From an uncultured Anaerosolibacter sp. (GTDB taxonomy: Bacteria; Bacillota_A; Clostridia; Peptostreptococcales; Thermotaleaceae), in assembly GCA_937948705.1 (NCBI GenBank), contig CALECF010000121.1:1-15614 (forward strand): a stretch of DNA of 15,614 nucleotides, given 5' to 3'. The first letter of the stretch is position 1; the number at the start of each line of letters is the position of its first letter. The position numbers and the translations under genes were made by a program. Shown here in pieces: positions 7,285 to 13,483 of this stretch. The notes beneath the pieces are model-generated. The model was not told the DNA's origin. It worked only from the letters and a program-made list of their open reading frames with translations, and ran no database searches.

Positions 7285-8205
7285 ATGAATCCAATAATTG
7301 AAGTTAAAAATTTTACTAAAAAATATGGTAACTTTATAGCTGTAAATGATATTTCCTTTGAGGTGGAGGAAGGGACTATTTTCGCTTTTCTAGGACCTAA
7401 TGGTGCTGGGAAGAGTACAACGATAAACACATTATGTACGATATTTGAAAAAACCTCAGGTACACTATTGATAGATGGAAAAGATGTTACTACACAAAAA
7501 AGTGAAGTTAGATCTACAATTGGTGTTGTGTTTCAAGATTCAACTTTAGATTCAAAAATGACAATTGATGAAAACCTTAAAATGCACTGTGTCTTTTATA
7601 ACATTCCTAAAAAGGAAGTTGAAGAACGTATACAGTTTGTTTTAAACTTGGTGGATTTACTAAACGAAAGAAAGAAATTGGTTGGTGCTTTATCAGGTGG
7701 AATGAAACGTCGTGTAGAAATTGCTCGTGGGTTAATTCACTATCCAAAGGTTTTATTTCTTGATGAACCTACAACAGGACTTGATCCCCAAACACGGGCT
7801 CATATTTGGGAGTATATTATTAAACTTCAAAAAGAAAGAAATATTACAATTTTTCTTACGACTCATTATATGGAGGAAGCAGAAATATGCAGTAAGATTG
7901 CAATCATAGATGGTGGAAATATTGTTGCCCATGATACGCCATACGCTCTAAAAAAAGAGTTCACAAAAGATATAGCATATATCACTTCAGAAAAAGGACC
8001 TGAACTTGAACTGTTGTTGGAACAATATGGACTGGCATATGTAAAAAAAGAGGGTTATTATAAGGTTGATGCTGATAATACTAATCTTTTATTACAAGTT
8101 TTAAGTCTGCAAAAGGAAGATATCACAGATATCGAAATAAAAAAAGGTACTTTTAATGATGTTTTCTTAGAAATAACCGGAAGAAGAATTAGGGAGGACA
8201 CATAA
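7285..8205 (+). CDS. ABC transporter ATP-binding protein (DrrA-like)
   Basis: A 306-residue ATPase of the daunorubicin-resistance/ABC-2 class that powers the permease encoded next. Motifs: Walker A GPNGAGKST (37-45), Gln84 in VFQDSTL, signature LSGGM (136-140) followed by KRR, Walker B VLFLDEP (156-162), and switch His194 in TTHYMEEAE. The roughly 90-residue tail after the ATPase core, reading IEIKKGTFNDVFLEITG near its end, is typical of DrrA-like proteins. The ATG has AAGAGG a few bases upstream. The stop TAA shares one base with the permease ATG. Codons are more A/T-rich than in the preceding TetR operon, suggesting a separate origin. Likely substrates are drugs or other hydrophobic molecules; the sequence does not say which. 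Confidence 0.93.
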   Translation: MNPIIEVKNFTKKYGNFIAVNDISFEVEEGTIFAFLGPNGAGKSTTINTLCTIFEKTSGTLLIDGKDVTTQKSEVRSTIGVVFQDSTLDSKMTIDENLKMHCVFYNIPKKEVEERIQFVLNLVDLLNERKKLVGALSGGMKRRVEIARGLIHYPKVLFLDEPTTGLDPQTRAHIWEYIIKLQKERNITIFLTTHYMEEAEICSKIAIIDGGNIVAHDTPYALKKEFTKDIAYITSEKGPELELLLEQYGLAYVKKEGYYKVDADNTNLLLQVLSLQKEDITDIEIKKGTFNDVFLEITGRRIREDT

Positions 8206-9044
8206 TGATGAATACAGTATTTGCATTGTGGAAAAGAGGCTTGAAAGCATTTATAAGAAATAGAACAGGCTTGATTTTTTCACTAATCTTCCCTTTTTTC
8301 TTTGTTTATGTATTTGGTGCAGTCTTTAAGAATGACTTTATAGAAAATCCTATTGCATATATGCTCTCTGGAGTTATAATAACCACTGTGTTTGAAAGTT
8401 CACTGAATCTAGCATCGTCAACGGTTGATGACATGGTAAGCGGATTTATGAAAGAAGTTTTAGTTTCTCCTGCTAAAAGGATAGCTGTTGCTATTGGTCA
8501 ACTATTATCAGCGGCCACTGTTTCTACCCTACAAGGGATTTTGATTTTAATTATTGGATTATTTATAGGTATTAGATTTACTACATGGACCACACCAGTA
8601 TTTGTTGTTTTAGCCATGATTTGTGTGGGGCTTGTTTTTTCTGGAGTGGGGCTATTTCTAGCAACTATTGTACGAAGTGGTCAAACTTTTCAAATTGTTA
8701 AAACTGCTGTAACCTTACCTTTAACGTTTACATCAGGAGCATATATTCCCCTATCGATGTTACCCAACTCACTGAAGTATGTTGCCTATATGAATCCAAT
8801 GACTTATGCAACAGCTTTTTTTCGTATGATTGCTTTGGAAAAAACCAATTTATCAACTGTCGAACTTGTAAAAGAGGGATTGGCGATTGATATAAATGGA
8901 TTTATTGTTACTCCTATAATGTCTTTTACGATTATTGTAGCGATAGGCTTAATTTTTTTAATACTATCAACAAACTCATTCATTAAAACAGATTTTTCTC
9001 GTATCAACAGAAGTTCCAATGATGCTAGCGAGTTGTGGGGTTAG
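8205..9044 (+). CDS. ABC-2 type transporter permease (DrrB-like)
   Basis: A 279-residue membrane subunit that partners the preceding ATPase. Six hydrophobic segments are visible at about 22-41, 50-70, 98-122, 130-155, 165-185 and 235-257. The amphipathic N-terminus (WKRGLKAFIRNR) and the block SGAYIPLSMLP...MNPMTY (177-201) are characteristic of the ABC-2 membrane family. The start codon overlaps the ATPase stop as TAATGATG. GGGAGG at 8192-8197 fits either ATG (8205 or 8208), so the start is uncertain by one codon. The gene ends the operon, and a strong bidirectional hairpin follows at 9115-9160. Confidence 0.92.
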   Translation: MMNTVFALWKRGLKAFIRNRTGLIFSLIFPFFFVYVFGAVFKNDFIENPIAYMLSGVIITTVFESSLNLASSTVDDMVSGFMKEVLVSPAKRIAVAIGQLLSAATVSTLQGILILIIGLFIGIRFTTWTTPVFVVLAMICVGLVFSGVGLFLATIVRSGQTFQIVKTAVTLPLTFTSGAYIPLSMLPNSLKYVAYMNPMTYATAFFRMIALEKTNLSTVELVKEGLAIDINGFIVTPIMSFTIIVAIGLIFLILSTNSFIKTDFSRINRSSNDASELWG

Positions 9045-9114
9045 GGTTGTTTTCAAAGACACGGGGATGTTTCGAGGCCGGTGAAAAAAACTGCAAATAA
9101 ATGTTATGAGTGCC

Positions 9115-9160
9115 CAAATAAAACAGCTTTGAATCATTTGATTCAAAGCTGTTTTATTTG
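9115..9160. terminator. perfect 21-bp bidirectional terminator hairpin
   Basis: Arms 9115-9135 and 9140-9160 are fully complementary around a four-base loop (ATTT). Each arm has an A/T-rich outer part, so transcripts from either side end in a U-rich 3' arm (TTTTATTT). It lies between convergent genes: the DrrB-like permease on the plus strand and the acetyltransferase on the minus strand. That is where a two-way terminator is expected. Confidence 0.85.
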
Positions 9161-9449
9161 CGATTAACATCTAAAAGAATATTAATCTCCGCTTGGGCAA
9201 GCGTTTATGTTTCATGTAATTATAGCATACTTTTTCACTGTTGGGTATAAAATCATAATTCTGCTAATTATCACACAGTCAGACGGTTACCGGACATGCG
9301 CGTAAAGGACGAACTAATGATGAATAACTGTGTTGGTATCTTTATGATGTTAATATTTCAAGGACAAGTACGCATTCATTACAAATACACGGAATGAAAA
9401 GGCATATTTGCTTGTTGAAACAGAGTAGGAACGTGTAATTATTTAAGGT
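9161..9449. other. rest of a 405-base gap; no gene supported
   Basis: The gap from 9045 to 9449 between convergent genes contains the terminator described separately. After it there is a minor CGCTT-GGGC-AAGCG dyad (9190-9203) and only short frames. The longest from an ATG is 33 codons (9296-9397), without a ribosome binding site or a recognisable product. I see no repeat, remnant or RNA gene that I can name. Confidence 0.5.
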
Positions 9450-9992
9450 TTAAGTGCTCCTTAAGACTGTAATAAACTCATCGAGGATATTATGACTTAT
9501 TTTAAAGCCTTTATCTTGATAGAATTTTAATGCATCAAGGTTACCGTTTGATACAAAGATAAACAAATCACTAATTGACTCGAATGAATGTAACCAGTCC
9601 ATAGACTTTTCAAACAAAACTGTGCCAATACCAGCTTTACGATAACCATCTTTTATATAAAACTGAGAAATACAACCCACGTCGTCACTTTTAACAGAAT
9701 CAAAGTCAAAAAAATTCACAGGTTCAAGAGTAGCAAATCCACCAGAATATGTAGCTTTGGGACAAATATTGCTATAAGCATACCCAACAATGTCAGTGTC
9801 ATTTTTAGCGAGTATTATAAAGTTAGCCTTAGCACTCTTGACAGATGGAATCATTCTAGTTTCAAAACACATGTTATCAAACCACTCTGGATGAATATGG
9901 GCTTTAGATTTTTGATAAGCCATTAATTCATTGCATAGATCCCTAATGGAAATAATGTGATCATCAGAAATAACTTCATAATGGATACTCAT
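9450..9992 (-). CDS. GNAT-family N-acetyltransferase
   Basis: A 180-residue cytosolic enzyme that would transfer an acetyl group from acetyl-CoA to an unknown amine. The GNAT core is visible: a strand ending VGCISQFYIKDGYR (105-118), the acetyl-CoA pyrophosphate-binding motif A as YRKAGIGTVLFEKS (117-130), and the C-terminal NLDALKFYQDKGFK (151-164), the usual motif B. I chose the ATG at 9992 because AAAGGA lies eight bases upstream (10001-10006). The frame is open to an ATG 16 codons earlier, at 10040, but that one would leave this ribosome binding site inside the gene. It is divergent from the HxlR regulator at 10136 and may share its control region. Confidence 0.88.
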   Translation of the reverse strand: MSIHYEVISDDHIISIRDLCNELMAYQKSKAHIHPEWFDNMCFETRMIPSVKSAKANFIILAKNDTDIVGYAYSNICPKATYSGGFATLEPVNFFDFDSVKSDDVGCISQFYIKDGYRKAGIGTVLFEKSMDWLHSFESISDLFIFVSNGNLDALKFYQDKGFKISHNILDEFITVLRST

Positions 9993-10054
9993 ATTTATCT
10001 TCCTTTCTAGAAAAAATGAAAAGTATGTTTTATTGATCAATCGACTTTGGTATG

Positions 10055-10082
10055 ATTATATCAGCTACAAAGATGATAACAA
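10055..10082 (-). promoter_or_regulatory. probable promoter of the GNAT gene
   Basis: On the minus strand TTGTTA (10082-10077) and a perfect TATAAT (10060-10055) are spaced by 16 bases, upstream of the acetyltransferase start at 9992. On the plus strand TTGATC (10033-10038) and TTATAT (10056-10061), 17 bases apart, could serve the divergent HxlR gene. The two promoters would then overlap and compete. The minus-strand call is the stronger. Confidence 0.5.
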
Positions 10083-10087
10083 GTGCG

Positions 10088-10118
10088 CAGTATTTTCTGT
10101 TTAAGAAAGTAAAAACTG
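10088..10118. promoter_or_regulatory. imperfect dyad, candidate HxlR operator
   Basis: The 31 bases from CAGTATTTTC to GTAAAAACTG form an imperfect dyad centred on 10103, with 11 of 15 position pairs complementary. It lies between the divergent acetyltransferase and HxlR genes, 17 bases before the HxlR start. Position and symmetry suit the binding site of a dimeric winged-helix regulator acting on its own gene and perhaps its neighbour. No second copy was seen to confirm it. Confidence 0.4.
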
Positions 10119-10135
10119 AGTAATGGAGTGATATT

Positions 10136-10483
10136 ATGAATGACCAAGGGTTGTATAAAAGCTCTCTGGACAACTGTCCACTAACATTTGCATTAAATCT
10201 TATAGGTGGAAAGTGGAGGTTGCCTATAATTTGGGCATTAAACAAAAAAGGAACTATACGATATAATGAACTAAAAAGAAGTATCGATGGAATTACCAAT
10301 ATGATGTTAACTCAAACTTTAAAAGAGTTGGAATTGCATGGTATTATAAATCGTAAGCAATTTATGGAAGTACCACCCCGAGTGGAGTATTCGCTGACTG
10401 ATAGCGGAGAAAGTCTAATTCCAGCCCTTAAAGCCCTAGCTAATTGGGGAAGTAGAATGAAAAACAGTGATCATTCGAAGTAA
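10136..10483 (+). CDS. HxlR-family winged-helix transcriptional regulator
   Basis: A 115-residue single-domain regulator of typical HxlR length. Family marks: the N-terminal Cys14 in LDNCPLTFAL, often redox- or aldehyde-sensing in this family; GGKWRLPIIWAL (24-35); RYNELKRSIDGITNMMLTQTLKELE (42-66), which carries the recognition helix; and the wing around VPPRVEYSLTDSG (79-91). Such proteins usually sense electrophiles or reactive oxygen and control an adjacent enzyme gene. Here the adjacent gene is the divergent GNAT acetyltransferase, 143 bases away. The ATG follows a weak TGGAG-type site. The target assignment is inferred from layout. Confidence 0.92.
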   Translation: MNDQGLYKSSLDNCPLTFALNLIGGKWRLPIIWALNKKGTIRYNELKRSIDGITNMMLTQTLKELELHGIINRKQFMEVPPRVEYSLTDSGESLIPALKALANWGSRMKNSDHSK

Positions 10484-10654
10484 TGTAGAATTAGATCTTA
10501 CATGACACTACGGACAACAGATTGTAAAAAACCAGTGTGACAAGTGATAGACCTTGTTGTTTTGAAGATTTCTAGAGTTCCTTAGTTTTGGATGAAGCAT
10601 TGTGGTCTATGTCGAAGTAGCATATTAGATGTTCGAGTAGAATAGGAGGAACCC

Positions 10655-11224
10655 ATGGCCTGGAGTAAAATGAAGCAACTGTTAGAGAGCTTTCTTTGCC
10701 CTGCTTTATATGGCAGGGTGGAGTATCGTGCCACCAGTTATCGTTATTTACCTGACAAAGCAGGACTTTGTTATATTGCCGTAGATAAAAAGAACATATT
10801 CAATATGAGTGATATAACTACCTCAATCAGATGGTATCAGACGGAGCAGGAGATAAAGAATGATCCGGATATTCACATTCCTATCAACAATGAAGAAATT
10901 GAAGGGGTCAGAAAAGATACTAAGGGGATAGTTCCAGAGGATCGGTTAGAAGTAATTGCAAGAAATAGAAAAATATCAGAATATGCAAAAGAGCTCATAT
11001 CAGCCCAGTCAGCATTAAGCAAATCAAATTTTAATGTTGTAGCACATAAGTTTTTATCTATTTCTATAGAGGAGAGCATAGAGAGCAATGATATTTTATT
11101 AAATGTTTTGGCTTTGGTGGATAGACGAGTTGGAAAAAAGCGACTTTTAAACATGGCCGAGAAGATGAAGTTGAAGCACCCAATTGTACAATATTTTTAT
11201 GAGCTGCGGCTTAGTACGTTGTGA
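10655..11224 (+). CDS. conserved hypothetical protein, SF0329-like
   Basis: A 189-residue soluble protein beginning MAWSKMKQLLESFLCPAL, followed by GRVEYRATSYRYLPDKAG and CYIAVDKKNIFNM. I associate this N-terminal pattern with the SF0329-like family of bacterial proteins, whose function I do not know. Residues about 1-85 look like an alpha/beta domain and about 95-189 are helical and charged, with no signal peptide or membrane segment. AGGAGG at 10644-10649 sits five bases before the ATG, so it should be well translated. It stands alone, 171 bases after the HxlR gene, and a hairpin terminator lies 209 bases downstream. The family name is from memory and moderately sure. No biochemical role is proposed. 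Confidence 0.75.
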   Translation: MAWSKMKQLLESFLCPALYGRVEYRATSYRYLPDKAGLCYIAVDKKNIFNMSDITTSIRWYQTEQEIKNDPDIHIPINNEEIEGVRKDTKGIVPEDRLEVIARNRKISEYAKELISAQSALSKSNFNVVAHKFLSISIEESIESNDILLNVLALVDRRVGKKRLLNMAEKMKLKHPIVQYFYELRLSTL

Positions 11225-11432
11225 TCATAAGTCTATGTATTACTGCTTAGGGCTTTTCTGGAGACTGTACTTAATTCTGTGGGTGATTTTTCCAATGGTA
11301 ATAACAACACAACATACACGTAAAGAAGGTCAATAGGTTAGTATTGAAAGGATAATGTGATTTATAACGGGAAGAAAGAGATAAATATTTAGTTTCACAG
11401 ATCAGTTCATCATTGTCATTATGTGATGAAAC
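11225..11432. other. first part of a 362-base gap; no gene supported
   Basis: Between the SF0329-like gene and the convergent LysM gene (11225-11586) I find no frame with a ribosome binding site and no recognisable RNA. A small dyad, TTCATCA (11406-11412) with TGATGAA (11424-11430), lies just before the larger terminator hairpin. The sequence after the hairpin (11468-11586) is also featureless. Confidence 0.45.
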
Positions 11433-11467
11433 AGAGGCATCTTGGATAAATCATCTAGGATGCCTCT
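11433..11467 (+). terminator. hairpin terminator downstream of the SF0329-like gene
   Basis: Arms 11433-11447 and 11453-11467 pair over 15 positions with two G-U wobbles around the five-base loop AAATC. The outer nine pairs are AGAGGCATC with GATGCCTCT. ATTTTC follows on the plus strand, a short U-tract. It lies between convergent genes and may also slow transcripts from the minus-strand LysM gene. Confidence 0.65.
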
Positions 11468-11586
11468 ATTTTCGTCTAAGGCGTACAGAAATATAAAAAG
11501 TTTAATCGTTGTGATGGATGGTGAGAATCCTAACAATATGCTGAGAATATTGAAATTCCAAGAGAAATATATTATGACATAAAAGA

Positions 11587-12477
11587 TTATATAAATGTGA
11601 TTTCATTAAATCCTAGCCTGGGCATAAAGCCAACCTGACCAGTGTTAACGATCATAACTTGATCATATAATTGTAGACTTCCACGAGGACCTTCTTCTCG
11701 GGTCGGACTGGGGATATTCCAGCGAAGTACGATTACCCTGATTCCTTGAGAAATGTTAGTAATAGTTGAATCTAAATTGGGTTTAGATAGTAAATGATTT
11801 TGACTGGTCATGACATGAATTCTGTTTCCTTGAACTTCCACTAGTTCAATACGTCTCAGAGCTAGGGCAGCCAATTCGGCAACAGTATTGCTCGGATCAT
11901 TCCTTGCAACATGTCTAAGCTCTTCTTTGGCTCTCTGGCCATATGCAAGTCTACCCAAACTCATTGCAGCATAGAGACGAACGGTTTCGCAAGGATGCCT
12001 TAGAAGATCAATTGGATATGGAACATATTTTTGACCCAATGCTTGCCATTGAAATGAACCTTGATAGAAGACTCCATATTGCTCTGCCGGAGTAATTAGA
12101 TCACAGTTTGTATCCCCAATTCGCTTCCAGGTTTGGAAGAGCTCCTCGGGATCAGCTATACTAGGAACAATTAATAGTTCATCCCCCGCGTATATAAGAT
12201 TAGGATCTTGAATCTGGTTAGCTTCAACAAGGGTTTGTATGGGAATATTATATTGTCCAGAAAGGCAGTTTAGAGTATCCCCAGGAAGGAGAATATAGTA
12301 GGGTAAAGCGCCTGCTTTAGGTAAGCTGACATTCGATTCTGGAATGAGTAGAGGTTGGCCAACAAAAATTAAATTTGGATTACAAATAACATTAGCGTTG
12401 AGAATGGTATGAAGCGAAGTGTTGAATTTTCTTGCGATACTATTCAAGCTGTCGCCTCTTTGAACATAGTAGAGCAT
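11587..12477 (-). CDS. double-LysM protein with HEAT-like segment
   Basis: A 296-residue protein with two LysM domains, which in other proteins bind peptidoglycan or related glycans: LysM1 about 3-46 (YYVQRGDSLNSIARKF to LIFVGQPLLIP) and LysM2 about 60-105 (YYILLPGDTLN to LIYAGDELLIVP). Residues about 155-211 form helix pairs (DLLRHPCETVRLYAAMSLG, AELAALALRRIE) like HEAT repeats. The C-terminal 80 residues are strand-rich, ending in TGQVGFMPRLGFNE. There is no signal peptide or membrane anchor, which fits spore-layer LysM proteins made in the mother cell better than a secreted wall enzyme; that is inference. I chose the ATG at 12477 because AAGGGGTG lies six bases upstream. A GTG at 12486 would fall inside that site. 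The precise role is unknown. Confidence 0.83.
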   Translation of the reverse strand: MLYYVQRGDSLNSIARKFNTSLHTILNANVICNPNLIFVGQPLLIPESNVSLPKAGALPYYILLPGDTLNCLSGQYNIPIQTLVEANQIQDPNLIYAGDELLIVPSIADPEELFQTWKRIGDTNCDLITPAEQYGVFYQGSFQWQALGQKYVPYPIDLLRHPCETVRLYAAMSLGRLAYGQRAKEELRHVARNDPSNTVAELAALALRRIELVEVQGNRIHVMTSQNHLLSKPNLDSTITNISQGIRVIVLRWNIPSPTREEGPRGSLQLYDQVMIVNTGQVGFMPRLGFNEITFI

Positions 12478-12577
12478 AATGATCACCCCTTCTTATTAAT
12501 ATATTAAATATTTGGCTTGAAGGTGATATATAGAAAAGAAGGAATAGTTGTTTTATAATGCTTTCTTCCTGGCATAA

Positions 12578-12624
12578 ACAAACGGTTTTCTATGATAATG
12601 GTTTTATCATAGAAAGCCGTTTGT
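12578..12624. terminator. 21-bp hairpin between the cupin and LysM genes
   Basis: Arms 12578-12598 and 12604-12624 pair over 21 positions with a single G-U wobble around a five-base loop. On the minus strand it follows the cupin stop at 12653 and ends in the U-rich GTTTGTTTATG, so it probably ends the cupin transcript before the LysM gene. On the plus strand TTTTTT follows at 12631-12636. Confidence 0.7.
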
Positions 12625-12652
12625 ATTGACTTTTTTATAGTCCCTTGTGATA

Positions 12653-13225
12653 TTAGTGGTCGTGGTTCTCTTCGGCAGCCTCTGCAATTGCCTTCGTCTC
12701 ATGAACTGTACCTCGTGGATGTTGAGGTGGCGCATAAATTGAGTACAATTTAAGCGGTTTATCGCCTGTGTTGATTAGATTGTGCCATTTGCCAGCAGGT
12801 ATGATGAACGCAAAATCATCATAGACTTTTTCTTGAAAATTCAACTTATCTTTTCTATCACCCATTTTAACAAGCCCTTGACCTTCTTCGATACGTATGA
12901 ATTGATCAAGATCTGGATGAATCTCTAAACCTATGTCTTCCCCAACATTTATGCTCATCAAGGTAACCTGCAAATAGCTTCCTGTCCACAAAGCGGTACG
13001 AAAGGTATTGTTTTGCTTCGCAGCCTCCTCGATATTAACGACAAAGGGTTCTGGTCCATAATCCTTTAATTCAATAAACTGTTTGGAAAAGACTGAGTGA
13101 TGCATTGGTGTGTTAACCCAGTAAGGATATGGATACGTGTTATGAACATTATACGTATTATATGGGTTATACATTGGTGAGTTAATGTAATAGGGACATG
13201 GATATGGTTTATAAGCATTGTACAT
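12653..13225 (-). CDS. cupin-domain protein with Tyr/Pro/Asn-rich N-terminus
   Basis: A 190-residue protein. Residues 1-45 are low-complexity and rich in Tyr, Pro and Asn, with a 12-residue duplication: PYPCPYYINSPM (7-18) and TYPYPYWVNTPM (30-41). Residues about 46-170 are one cupin barrel: motif 1 around G99, H103, Q108 and E113 (IHPDLDQFIRIEEGQG) and motif 2 PAGKWHNLIN (143-152) with His148. The canonical HxH is H103-x-D105, so metal binding may be altered. The tail is acidic and His-containing (EENHDH). The ATG at 13225 is preferred because AAAGGA (13235-13240) lies nine bases upstream; an ATG at 13243 has no clear site. The N-terminus resembles spore coat proteins, and a sigma-K-like promoter precedes it, so a spore-surface role is possible. 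Confidence 0.85.
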   Translation of the reverse strand: MYNAYKPYPCPYYINSPMYNPYNTYNVHNTYPYPYWVNTPMHHSVFSKQFIELKDYGPEPFVVNIEEAAKQNNTFRTALWTGSYLQVTLMSINVGEDIGLEIHPDLDQFIRIEEGQGLVKMGDRKDKLNFQEKVYDDFAFIIPAGKWHNLINTGDKPLKLYSIYAPPQHPRGTVHETKAIAEAAEENHDH

Positions 13226-13257
13226 ATTCTTCATTCCTTTCATATGTCTTATAAAAT

Positions 13258-13286
13258 TATCCTATGTTTTATGTTTAAAAAATGTG
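13258..13286 (-). promoter_or_regulatory. possible sigma-K-type sporulation promoter of the cupin gene
   Basis: On the minus strand CACA (13286-13283) and CATAGGATA (13266-13258) are 16 bases apart, matching the sigma-K pattern mACm-N16-CATAnnnTA. Transcription would begin near 13251, about 25 bases before the chosen ATG at 13225 and just before its ribosome binding site. The motif is short and could occur by chance in A+T-rich DNA. The fit to distance and to the coat-like protein raises its weight. Confidence 0.42.
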
Positions 13287-13304
13287 CTTCGATTATAAGA
13301 GTGA

Positions 13305-13431
13305 TATGACCATGATATTACACTTAATGAGGGTATTTCTTTTATTGTGAACTGCAAATCCACAAGAAGAAATTGACTATTACTGGGATAAGCTATCGGC
13401 GGTCCCTGAAGCAAACCAATGTGGTTGTTGA
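13305..13431 (+). pseudogene. C-terminal remnant of a VOC-family (PhnB/YjdN-like) gene
   Basis: On the strand opposite its neighbours, 13320-13361 reads ITLNEGISFIVNCKS. After a frameshift near 13362-13366 the sequence continues as EEIDYYWDKLSAVPEANQCG and stops at 13429-13431. Both pieces are the familiar C-terminal half of PhnB/YjdN-type VOC proteins (ISF.VNC.TQEEIDYYW.KLS..PEA.QCGW). There is no start codon, ribosome binding site or N-terminal half. This is non-functional debris. It is complementary to the N-terminal VOC fragment at 1191-1326. Confidence 0.65.
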
Positions 13432-13483
13432 AAGGACAAATCCGAATTTTTATAGCAAATTGGAATTTGAAACTATAGTATAA
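13424..13483 (+). pseudogene. possible C-terminal scrap of an acetyltransferase
   Basis: Overlapping the end of the VOC remnant in another frame, 13424-13483 reads VVERTNPNFYSKLEFETIV and stops. This resembles the last strand-helix of GNAT acetyltransferases (NP..YKFYEKLGFE). It overlaps the 3' end of the AEC gene by 11 bases. It is short, so the assignment is tentative. If right, two unrelated gene ends were joined here by deletion. Confidence 0.35.

Noticed and set aside
9190..9203. CGCTT-GGGC-AAGCG hairpin as a second terminator
   Set aside because: Only five base pairs with a poor U-tract; the perfect 21-bp hairpin at 9115-9160 already fills the role.
9296..9397. 33-codon frame in the gap after the DrrB-like gene
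   Set aside because: No ribosome binding site, no recognisable protein, and it follows a strong terminator.
10547..10610. ATAGACC and GGTCTAT inverted arms before the SF0329-like gene, considered as a riboswitch or leader
   Set aside because: Seven-base arms 50 bases apart are expected by chance, and no conserved leader motif was recognised.
12484..12486. GTG start for the LysM protein, three codons earlier
   Set aside because: It falls within the AAGGGGTG ribosome binding site that serves the ATG at 12477.
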